The translations under genes were made by a program, and so were the position numbers. Below are positions 55,583-63,067 of a stretch of DNA of 64,000 nt, in pieces; position 1 is the first letter of the stretch; the number at the start of each line of letters is the position of its first letter. Under the pieces are notes generated by a model. The model saw only the letters and a program-made list of their open reading frames with translations, made no database searches and was not told the origin of the DNA. The DNA lies in NCBI RefSeq assembly GCF_000418325.1, contig NC_021658.1:13124501-13188500 (forward strand). Reading direction: 5' to 3'. The stretch comes from Sorangium cellulosum So0157-2. GTDB taxonomy: Bacteria > Myxococcota_A > Polyangia > Polyangiales > Polyangiaceae.

Positions 55583-58148
55583 CCTTCGTCTCCTCCGGCT
55601 CGGGCGGCGCGCCGAGGTAGACGCGCAGCGTCCCGAGGAACTGCCTGGGCGGCGCCCCCGCGAAATGACGCGCCGCCAGCCGCGAGGGCGGTGCATCCGG
55701 GCTCGCGAAGTTCGAGGCGTAGTTGAACTCGGCAGCGTGGTTGCGGCGGTCGAGCGCGTTGGTCACCTCGAGCCCGACCTCGACCATCCGCCACCGCAGC
55801 CGCCCGGCGGCGTCGACCGTGAGCGTGTCGCGGCCGAGCTGCTCGAGCGGCAGGGGCCGCGGTGCCACGTAGGACGTGCCGAGCGCGAGGCCGGCCTGGA
55901 ACCGCTCGCCCCCGAGCGCGACCTGCCGGCGCACCGAGGTGTCGAGCCGCGCGACCCACCGCGGGATGTAAGGCATCCGCGGCCCGGCGGTGAGCTCGTA
56001 CCAGGAGGCGCCCGCGGGCGGCAGGTACGCCTCGGCGTAGGTGAGGCTCGCCTGGGTGTCCACGCCCGCGGAGGAGACGAGCCGCGCCGTGGCGAGGGCG
56101 CCGAACCGGTTCGACGCGCCCGCGAGCACGTTCCGCCCGCGCGTCTCGTCCAGCACGAGGTCGCGCTCGACGCGGGTATAATAGGCGAGGGCGCGCGCGC
56201 TGAGCTCGAGCGGGCCGCCGCGGCCGCGCTCGAAGACGAGGCCGGTCTCGGCGGCGTGCACCCGCGCGAACGGGGCGAACTCGCCGTCGGAGAGCGCCTG
56301 CGCGTCGCTGGATCGGCTGCCCGCGCCGTAGCTCGCCACGACGCTGAGGCCGGGCGCGAGCGTCATGTCCGCCGAGAGCCGCGGCCCGAGCGCGACGCCG
56401 AGCGCCTCGACGATGTCCGACGGCTCGCGCTCGCCGCTGCGATCGGACGTCGGGCGGTTCCGGTCCTCGACGGAGAAGAAGAACGTGTCGAGCCGCACGC
56501 CGCCCCGGAGCACCAGCGGGCGCCACGGCCTGAACCTGAAGGCCACGTAGCCCGCGATGTTGCCGATCCCGAAGTCGTTGTCGAAGTCGACCCGGTACGG
56601 CACGCCGGAGGCGCGCCGGAGCCGCCGCTGGCGGGTCTCCCCGTCGTCGTACCGGGCGAAGAAGCCGATCTCCGCCTCCTGCCGGTGCGAGAGCCAGTCG
56701 AGCCAGCGGGTGTAGCTGCCCCGGGCGCCGACCGTGGCGGTCCGGTAGATCTGCTCGGTCCCGTCGCCGCGCTGGGGCTCTCCGATCGCGCCGACGTCGG
56801 TCATGTACCCGGTCAGGTTCTCCCGCATCCGCAGCCTGCGCACCGTCGCGAAGAGCTGCTGCGTATCGGCGTGCGCTTCTCCCCGGTGCTCTCGCCGCAG
56901 CGATGCGCCGAACCGGCCCACGGCGCCGCCCTGGTTGGGGTCGTACAGGCAGAAGAACTGGCTGTCGTCGTCCTTGGGGCAATCGAGCGCCCGCGCCGCG
57001 ACGTCGGCCTCCCGGATCACGCCGGCGCTATCGAACCGGGTCACGTAGCCCGACGCGGTCACGAACATGCGGGTCGCTTCGTCGCGCCGGAGCTCGAGCT
57101 GGCCGAGGAAACGCGCCGCCGCGTGCGCCCGGTTCGGCCCGAAGCCGTCGCCCTGCTCGGCGTGCACGCCGGCGAACGTGCCCGCCGGCGTCCCGGCCGG
57201 CCCCCAGAGCAGGAGCAGCTCGCGCGTGTTGAACGAGCCGTAACCCGCCTCGGCGATCACCCCCCGCGGCTCGAGCCCGAGCTCGTAGGAGACCGTACCG
57301 GCCACCGCGAAGTCGCCCTGGCGCGGATCGAACGGCCCCTCGACGATCCGGAGCTCCCGGACGAGCTCGGGGATGAGGAACAGCGAATCGGCATAGCCGT
57401 GTCCGTGCGCGTTGGAGACCTCGTTCAGCGGCACGCCGTCGGCCACGAACTCGATGTCCTGCCCTTCACCCGCGCTGAACCCGCGCAGGAAGACGGCCGA
57501 CGGATGCCCCTCGCCGGAGTGGTTCTCGAGATAGAAACCCGGCGCGAGCGTGAGCATCTGCTCCGCGGATCCGCGCGGGACATCGCGAAGCTGCCCCACG
57601 TGGACCCGGAAGTCGCTGGCCGCGACAGGAGGCGCGGGCCGGCGCGCTCCCACGACAACGACCTCCACGGCAGGGCGCACGGGCGCGTCGCGCGTCGTCG
57701 TCGTGGAGGCGGGCGCCGTGGCAGAGGCGGGCGGCGCGGGGGTGGGCGTGGACGCGGCGGCGGGCGCGGGCGGCGACGGTGGGCCACCTGAAGGCGGCGC
57801 GGCGACCTGCCGGTCCTCGCCCTGGAAGCGGACCGCGACCCGGATCTTCGCCGCAACCGGGCGGCCGTCGCGGACGGCCGGCTCGAACCGCCACCGCCTG
57901 ACCGCCTCGAGCGCCGCCGCATCGAGGCGCGGCTCCACGCTCGCCTCGACCCTCGCGTCCTCGACCGTGCCGTCGGCCCGCACGGTCAGCTCGACGGGCA
58001 CGAGCACGTCCTCCGGGCTGGGCGCGCCGCCCGGCCACGCTGGCGCCGGCGCCTCCGTCGCCCTCGGCGGCGACACCTCGCCGCGCGCCGGGACCACCGC
58101 GACGAGCAGGGCGAGCGCCGCCCCGGTGCAACCAAAACGCGAGCACAC
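55566..58148 (-). CDS. TonB-dependent outer-membrane receptor with N-terminal TonB-C domain
   Basis: Counting from GTG 58148 (860 residues), a signal peptide is followed by a TonB-C-type domain (about 40-110: VPVELTVRADGTVEDARVE, LEAVRRWRFEPAVRDG), a Pro/Ala/Thr linker, a TonB-box-like VEVVVVGA (161-168), the plug (AEQMLTLAPGF, VFLRGFSAGEGQDIEFVADGVP, 190-290), and a 22-strand-type barrel. His-rich plug loops (ENHSGEGHPS, NAHGHGYAD) fit a metal ligand. A TTG at 58199 would add 17 residues. It leads an operon with two lipoproteins. Zinc or a zinc complex is the likely substrate from context. Confidence 0.88.
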   Translation of the reverse strand: MCSRFGCTGAALALLVAVVPARGEVSPPRATEAPAPAWPGGAPSPEDVLVPVELTVRADGTVEDARVEASVEPRLDAAALEAVRRWRFEPAVRDGRPVAAKIRVAVRFQGEDRQVAAPPSGGPPSPPAPAAASTPTPAPPASATAPASTTTTRDAPVRPAVEVVVVGARRPAPPVAASDFRVHVGQLRDVPRGSAEQMLTLAPGFYLENHSGEGHPSAVFLRGFSAGEGQDIEFVADGVPLNEVSNAHGHGYADSLFLIPELVRELRIVEGPFDPRQGDFAVAGTVSYELGLEPRGVIAEAGYGSFNTRELLLLWGPAGTPAGTFAGVHAEQGDGFGPNRAHAAARFLGQLELRRDEATRMFVTASGYVTRFDSAGVIREADVAARALDCPKDDDSQFFCLYDPNQGGAVGRFGASLRREHRGEAHADTQQLFATVRRLRMRENLTGYMTDVGAIGEPQRGDGTEQIYRTATVGARGSYTRWLDWLSHRQEAEIGFFARYDDGETRQRRLRRASGVPYRVDFDNDFGIGNIAGYVAFRFRPWRPLVLRGGVRLDTFFFSVEDRNRPTSDRSGEREPSDIVEALGVALGPRLSADMTLAPGLSVVASYGAGSRSSDAQALSDGEFAPFARVHAAETGLVFERGRGGPLELSARALAYYTRVERDLVLDETRGRNVLAGASNRFGALATARLVSSAGVDTQASLTYAEAYLPPAGASWYELTAGPRMPYIPRWVARLDTSVRRQVALGGERFQAGLALGTSYVAPRPLPLEQLGRDTLTVDAAGRLRWRMVEVGLEVTNALDRRNHAAEFNYASNFASPDAPPSRLAARHFAGAPPRQFLGTLRVYLGAPPEPEETKDATVP

Positions 58149-58214
58149 CCGCAGCGCCGCGGCTCGCCTCGCCTCGAGTTGAACAGGGCGTTTCAGCAAC
58201 GTCCCGGCGCATAA

Positions 58215-58241
58215 CAATAACGCAAATAGATTGCAAATAAA
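58215..58241. promoter_or_regulatory. Putative Zur/Fur-type operator, site 4
   Basis: Core GCAA-N5-TTGC at 58222-58234 in an A/T-rich stretch. Arms beyond the core are less symmetric. It lies between the divergent receptor operon and the HxCxH/AztD-like operon, 27 bp from the ATG at 58268. Confidence 0.5.
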
Positions 58242-58267
58242 ATTCTGTCGTGATACCTGGAGCCGCC

Positions 58268-58795
58268 ATGTGGTCTCTTCTTTCCCGAGGTGGCCGCCTC
58301 GCGCTCTTGCTCTCGCTCGCGGCGGCCGGGTGCTCCGAGGAAGAGGTGCCAGAGGGCTGCCCTCCGCCGCCGCAGAGCGCCGAGCTGACCGAGGCGGCGG
58401 CCGATCATGCGTGCATGCACGTGGTGCACGGTCCATTCGAGTCGGTGGCGGCGTCCGCCGATCTCGAATCGCCCGGCGACGAGCTCCGCAACGTGCACAC
58501 GGCCTACACGGTAGCGCTCGTGCGCGGGCAGGACGGCTACGAGGGAGCGAGCCTGTTCGAGCCCCGGGTCGACGCGACGTTCGCCTTCTTCGTCGCGCAG
58601 GACACCTCGCTCTCCCTGCTCGATTCGGCGGGCGAGGAGGTGTGCCCGCGGGCGGTCCAGCCCGCGAACGCCTGCCCGGAGATCGGGCGCGCCGTGTTCT
58701 TCGACCTGCGCCGGAAGGCGCCGAACCGGCTCCTCCTCGGCTCCGCCGAGGCACCAGAGGTCCTGGTGATCATCGAGGAGATGGGAGGAATGTGA
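58268..58795 (+). CDS. Lipoprotein with HxCxH-GPF domain (copy C)
   Basis: The 175-residue protein has a lipobox (AAAGC, Cys22) and then a single HxCxH-GPF domain: H47, C49, H51 in DHACMHVVHGPF, H77 in VHTAYTV, C136 in NACPEIGRA, with an extra His at 54 and Cys at 31 and 126. The ATG at 58268 is seven bases after TGGAG; an in-frame ATG at 58250 is possible. Its stop overlaps the start of the AztD-like gene (TGATG), so the two are made together. This pairing of a small HxCxH protein with a zinc chaperone supports a metal-handling role. Confidence 0.78.
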   Translation: MWSLLSRGGRLALLLSLAAAGCSEEEVPEGCPPPPQSAELTEAAADHACMHVVHGPFESVAASADLESPGDELRNVHTAYTVALVRGQDGYEGASLFEPRVDATFAFFVAQDTSLSLLDSAGEEVCPRAVQPANACPEIGRAVFFDLRRKAPNRLLLGSAEAPEVLVIIEEMGGM

Positions 58796-60159
58796 TGAAG
58801 AGGAGGAACAGGGGGCAAGACGGCGCGCGCAGGCCATCCAGCGGGCGGCGCCACGGTCGCGGGCTCGCGCGTGAAAGCCGCGCTTCTCTGGGGCTCGCGC
58901 TCTCGATCACCGTTCTCGGCGCCGCGCTCGGGTGCTCGAGCGAGGCCGAGCCGGGCACGGGCAAGAGCGCGGGTGGCCGGGCGGACGCGCCGGAAGCAGA
59001 GCGCCACACGTCCTGGCGGCGGGCGCGCGTCCTGGTCGGCGACGGCCGGGGCGGCAGCCTCCACGTCATCGACATCGAGGACGAGGAGGTGATCGCGGAG
59101 CTCGACGCCGGGGGCCCGGCGGCGCTCCACGGGACAGAGTCCGGGGACTACGCGGTCGCGGTGGGCGCGGAGGAGGTCCGGTTCATCCGATCGGGTGTGG
59201 CCATCGTGGATCACACGGATCACATCCATATCTACAAGTCACCGCCGAAGGTCCTCGACCTCTCGCTGCCAGGAGCGTCCCCAGGCGCGTTCGTGTCCCG
59301 CGAGGCGTGGCTGTCCATCTTCTTCGACGGGACCGGGCAGGGCGGGGCCTCGGCGCAGGCCGTGCTGGTCAAGGAGCCGTCGCTCAACGCCGAGGAGCCC
59401 GAGATCCTGTCGCTCCCTCCGGTGGAGCCGCACCGCGGGCTCGCGGCGCCGCTCGGCGACACGTTCCTCGTGTCGTTTCCGCCGGAGGATGAGCCAGGCG
59501 GCCTGCCGCTCGGGCTCAATGTCCTGAGCGCGGGCGGCGAGGTCCTCGAGGGCGTCTCCTCGCCGTGTCCGGGCCTGCGCGGCCAGGCCGCGATCGGGGA
59601 AGAGATCGCCTTCGCCTGCGACGACGGCCTGCTGCTGGTCGGGCGAGACGGCGGCACGACCACGGCGCGGAAGCTCTCCTATCCCCGCGCGGACGCGCGC
59701 TCGTTCACGCTGAGGTCGCACGTCGAGCGGACCGCGCTGATCGGCGATTTCGGCGAGTCCACGCTGATCGAGATCGAGCCCGCGGACGGCGCGGCGCGCT
59801 TCTTCGATCTCCCGGCCCCGGTGTGCCATTTCGAGCTGGAGCCCGGCCGGGGCGAGCAGGCCATCGCGCTCGCCGCCGACGGGAACGTGTACGTGCTCGA
59901 CCTCGCCACCGCCAAGATCGCGGCGCACGCGGCGGCAGTCCCCGCGTTCCAGTGCGACGACGCGGTGCGGCCGGGCCTCGCGCTCGCCCCCGATTACGCC
60001 TATGTCACGGATCCCACTGGCGGCGAGGTGCATGAGATCGGCCTGCGGAGCCTCACGATCACGCGCAGCTATCAGGTCGGCGGCGCCCCCAGCGCGGTCG
60101 TCATGATGGGGCTGAACCTCAAGAACGTGAACGTCGCGCCCGGCGCAGCCCACGATTGA
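58795..60159 (+). CDS. AztD-like beta-propeller zinc metallochaperone, lipoprotein form
   Basis: The 454-residue protein has a lipobox (AALGC, Cys47) after a long charged N-terminus, then a propeller resembling periplasmic zinc chaperone AztD: LVGDGRGGSLHVIDIE, SGVAIVDHTDHIHIY (His140, 143, 145), FDGTGQGG, EPHRGLAAPLGDTFLVS, CPGLRGQAA and IAFACDDGLLLV. AztD passes zinc to the ABC-transporter binding protein AztC. No AztABC genes are in the window. The start overlaps the stop of copy C (TGATG). The family call rests on remembered similarity. Confidence 0.72.
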   Translation: MKRRNRGQDGARRPSSGRRHGRGLARESRASLGLALSITVLGAALGCSSEAEPGTGKSAGGRADAPEAERHTSWRRARVLVGDGRGGSLHVIDIEDEEVIAELDAGGPAALHGTESGDYAVAVGAEEVRFIRSGVAIVDHTDHIHIYKSPPKVLDLSLPGASPGAFVSREAWLSIFFDGTGQGGASAQAVLVKEPSLNAEEPEILSLPPVEPHRGLAAPLGDTFLVSFPPEDEPGGLPLGLNVLSAGGEVLEGVSSPCPGLRGQAAIGEEIAFACDDGLLLVGRDGGTTTARKLSYPRADARSFTLRSHVERTALIGDFGESTLIEIEPADGAARFFDLPAPVCHFELEPGRGEQAIALAADGNVYVLDLATAKIAAHAAAVPAFQCDDAVRPGLALAPDYAYVTDPTGGEVHEIGLRSLTITRSYQVGGAPSAVVMMGLNLKNVNVAPGAAHD

Positions 60160-60212
60160 GGCGTGGGCCGGCGCCGCCCGGCGCCTCCGTCGTGGCCGCG
60201 CCAGCTGCGCAG

Positions 60213-62117
60213 CTACCTGGGCTCGATCACCATCTTGAGCGGCGGGCTGGAGACCGGGCCGAACCTCGCGTGGTGCCAGACGTCCGCGGCGAGCGTCGCC
60301 TCGGCGTAGTGGGTGATCCCCGGGCAGGCATCGGGCGCCTGACGGACGGTCAGCGGTAGCGCCGCCATCGCGGCCGTGTCGTACAGCGCGAAGGGCACGA
60401 GCTGATTGAAGTAGAACACGCGCGTCCCGCCGCCCGGAGCGCTGACGCGCGTGTACCCCGTGGGCTCTCCGCCGCTCGAGGGCAGGTCGATCGTGAACTC
60501 CGTGTGGGTGGCGCTGGTCGATGGCGCGCCGTCCGGCGCCGCGGTCGCGCTCACGCTCTCGAACGGACCGAACAGCGTGTGCTGGCACGTGTGGTTGAGG
60601 CCGGCGTCGGACGCGACCGTCTTGAAGTTGAGGATGCCGTTGCCCAGGTACGGATGGCTCGTGTCGAGCGTGTTTCCCGCTGCGTCGCGGAACGTCCGGA
60701 GGTCGAGCGCGTAGAACGCGTCCTCGTCGAGGGGGTGATCGGCGCCGTCCGACGGGAGGACGGTGAGCTCGATCGACAGCGAATCGGGCGCCCAGGTCCC
60801 CGAGAGCGCGCGGCCAGCGCCCGACGTCGTGTTGATCAGCCTCGCCTGCGTCACGCTCGGATCCATGGGCTCGCTGAACGTCACACGGAGGCGCTTGCGC
60901 TCGGAGACGATGGAGTCGCTGTCGTAGATCTCCGTCGGATAGACCCTCTGATCTCCCTCGGCGGGGTACGACGCGGCCGCGTACGGCTTCGACGTGTCCC
61001 GGCCTGTCGTGAAATCGAGCGCCCCGTCCTCGAGGTGCGGCGCCGGATCGAGCGGGTTGCCGTTCTGGTCGAGCAACCCGGCGAGCAGCACGCTGTACGC
61101 CGCGCCGTCGCGCAAGAGTCCAGCGACGTCGAGCGAGAGCCGCAGGCGATCCGGCGACCATGCCATCGGGAGCGGGACGAGGCGCGCGTCGCCCGAGAGC
61201 GTCGCCTCGCCGGCCGTGGTGTCCATCGGCTCGCTGAACGTGATCTCGACCGCGCCTGTCAGGTGCGCCGCGGCGTCGCTCGACCCCTCCGCCGGCGCCG
61301 CAATCACGACGTGGGGAGGCGTCGAGTCCACGCCGGTCGTGAAGTCGAGGTTGCCGTCCGCCAGGAACACGGCGCCGTCGAGCGGGTTGCCGTCCAGGTC
61401 GCGGAAGCCCTCCAGCGAGAGCGCGTAGTTCCGGTCGTCTTCCAGCCCGCTCACGGCGTAACGGACCGTGAGCTCGTCCCAGCGTTTCTCGCCGAGGACC
61501 AGATCGCCGCCCGCGACCAGCTCGCCCGCTGCGGGGTCCATCGGCTCGCTGAAGGTGATGGTGATCTCCTCGGTCGCGATCGGGACCAGCGCGGCGCCCT
61601 CGGTCGGCGTCGCGGCGACGACATAGGGAGCGGCGACATCCTTGGTCCGGAAGCGGGCCGTGTACGGTGCGCTCATCGCGTTGCCGGCCCTGTCCTCGAA
61701 GTCCACGTCGACCGTGAGCGTCACCGTCGCGCCGGAGGGCAGCGGCGCGGAGGGCGCCAGGGTGAGGGTGGTCCAGTCGGCGCTCCACGAACCCGCGTTG
61801 GCCCGGAGCACCCCGTCCCCCGGTTCGATGCGGACCGTGCCGAGCGCCTCGTTCATCGGCTCGGAAAAGGCGATGACGATCGGCTCGCGCGGCGCCACGC
61901 CGGTCGCGCCGTCTTCGGGAGAGATCGACACCACCGTCGGAGGTACCTGGTCGACGGCCTCTCCCCCGCCACCGCCGCCGCTGCCCTCGCCGCCTGCGCC
62001 GCCGGGCCGCTCGGTCGGCGAGGACGCCTCAGGCGCGCACGCGCCGAGCCCGAGGGCGCAGGTGAGCGCCGCGGCGCCGAGCATCTCTCCTCGGCCTCTC
62101 TTCCGTCTCATCGTCAT
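60213..62117 (-). CDS. Lipoprotein with Ig-like (Big_5) repeats and C-terminal HxCxH-GPF domain (copy D)
   Basis: The 634-residue protein has a lipobox (GLGAC), a Gly-rich spacer and four Big_5-type Ig-like domains, each with FSEPMD or FSEPMN (PPTVVSISPEDGATGV at the first). The C-terminal 130 residues carry the HxCxH-GPF domain: H509, C511, H513 in NHTCQHTLFGPF, a further His in THTEFTI, and a Cys in DACPGIT. The Ig stalk would hold the domain away from the membrane. ATG 62117 was chosen; a GTG at 62126 and ATG 62111 are alternatives. It follows the 62158 gene by 40 bp in one operon. Confidence 0.8.
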   Translation of the reverse strand: MTMRRKRGRGEMLGAAALTCALGLGACAPEASSPTERPGGAGGEGSGGGGGGEAVDQVPPTVVSISPEDGATGVAPREPIVIAFSEPMNEALGTVRIEPGDGVLRANAGSWSADWTTLTLAPSAPLPSGATVTLTVDVDFEDRAGNAMSAPYTARFRTKDVAAPYVVAATPTEGAALVPIATEEITITFSEPMDPAAGELVAGGDLVLGEKRWDELTVRYAVSGLEDDRNYALSLEGFRDLDGNPLDGAVFLADGNLDFTTGVDSTPPHVVIAAPAEGSSDAAAHLTGAVEITFSEPMDTTAGEATLSGDARLVPLPMAWSPDRLRLSLDVAGLLRDGAAYSVLLAGLLDQNGNPLDPAPHLEDGALDFTTGRDTSKPYAAASYPAEGDQRVYPTEIYDSDSIVSERKRLRVTFSEPMDPSVTQARLINTTSGAGRALSGTWAPDSLSIELTVLPSDGADHPLDEDAFYALDLRTFRDAAGNTLDTSHPYLGNGILNFKTVASDAGLNHTCQHTLFGPFESVSATAAPDGAPSTSATHTEFTIDLPSSGGEPTGYTRVSAPGGGTRVFYFNQLVPFALYDTAAMAALPLTVRQAPDACPGITHYAEATLAADVWHHARFGPVSSPPLKMVIEPR

Positions 62118-62157
62118 TTCGGGCACCTCGTCTCCCTCGGGCTACGCGCCGAGGGCG

Positions 62158-62877
62158 TCAGTCCGTGCGCTCGGGCCGGAGGAGGATCCAGGTCGCCTGG
62201 ACCTCGCCGCTCGGCAGGCGCTCCGGCGGCGTCTGCACGCGACCCCCGTGCCCAGGCACGTCCTCTTTGAGGTGGCGCAGGACCGCGGCCGCCCTCTCGT
62301 AGGCAGCTTCATCGGCGAAGCGCACGTCGACCTCGCACCCGGCCCGGAAGCAGCGTGAGGCTTCCGGGTCCAGCACGGCGCCGGCGTCGTCCGGCATCGC
62401 GCGCTGCCAGAAGGCGAAGATCTCCGGAGCCGCGGTCGTCCAGCGCCCGCGGTCCTCTCCGGAGCCCTCGAGCGCCTTGAGCATCGCTTCGCGACGGGCG
62501 ACGGGGCTCGGGTGTTCGCCACGGATCGCCTGGATGATGGGCCTGCGAAGCCTCTCGGCCTCCGAGCGCGGGTCTCCGTCACCCTCGGGCTCCTCCGCGC
62601 CGTCAGGCTCCTCGGCGGCCGGCTGGAGAGGGAGCCGCTTCCCCGCGACCCGCCGCTCGTCCCCCCGCGCCAACGCCGCCGCCGACGTCATCTCGATTTC
62701 GACGGGATCCGGCAAGTCACGGCGCGCCACGCGGGGGCGCTGCGGGCGCGCCCTCTCGGGACGCGCCTCCTCCTTGAGCTCCGCAGACGAACGTTCTGCG
62801 GGCCGTTCTGTCCGGAGCAACAGCCAGCACCCGGTCGCCCCTGCCGCCGTCAGGGCCACCACGACGAGCCGCTTCAT
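62158..62877 (-). CDS. Hypothetical anchored protein
   Basis: The 239-residue protein has a short N-terminal hydrophobic segment (VVVALTAAGATGCWLLL) that could be a lipoprotein signal or membrane anchor. Then come an Arg/Glu/Pro-rich stretch of about 60 residues and a soluble part with EHPSPVARREAMLKALE and CFRAGCEVDVRFADE. Two cysteines near residue 175 may form a disulphide. I do not recognise it. It starts the leftward transcription unit behind operator site 5 and is followed by the Big_5/HxCxH gene. Confidence 0.6.
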   Translation of the reverse strand: MKRLVVVALTAAGATGCWLLLRTERPAERSSAELKEEARPERARPQRPRVARRDLPDPVEIEMTSAAALARGDERRVAGKRLPLQPAAEEPDGAEEPEGDGDPRSEAERLRRPIIQAIRGEHPSPVARREAMLKALEGSGEDRGRWTTAAPEIFAFWQRAMPDDAGAVLDPEASRCFRAGCEVDVRFADEAAYERAAAVLRHLKEDVPGHGGRVQTPPERLPSGEVQATWILLRPERTD

Positions 62878-63000
62878 CCTCGGATCTCTCCGATGGGGCG
62901 CCGGCGCCCTTCGCCGCGCCGCTGCCATCGGCCACAGGCCCTGGGCCCGCGCTCGTGCGCTCGCAGTACAAGCATGGACGCCATGCTAGAGCCACGGCGA

Positions 63001-63027
63001 TGCAATTGCAATCTGATTGCGATTCTT
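63001..63027. promoter_or_regulatory. Putative Zur/Fur-type operator, site 5
   Basis: GCAATCTGATTGC (63008-63020) is a perfect dyad with core GCAA-N5-TTGC, overlapping a second palindrome TGCAATTGCA at 63001-63010. It lies between divergent starts at 62877 and 63068, 48 bp from the latter. Confidence 0.6.
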
Positions 63028-63067
63028 GCTTGCGCGTCGCCGCCGGTCGTGAGAGGGTCCGCCGCCG

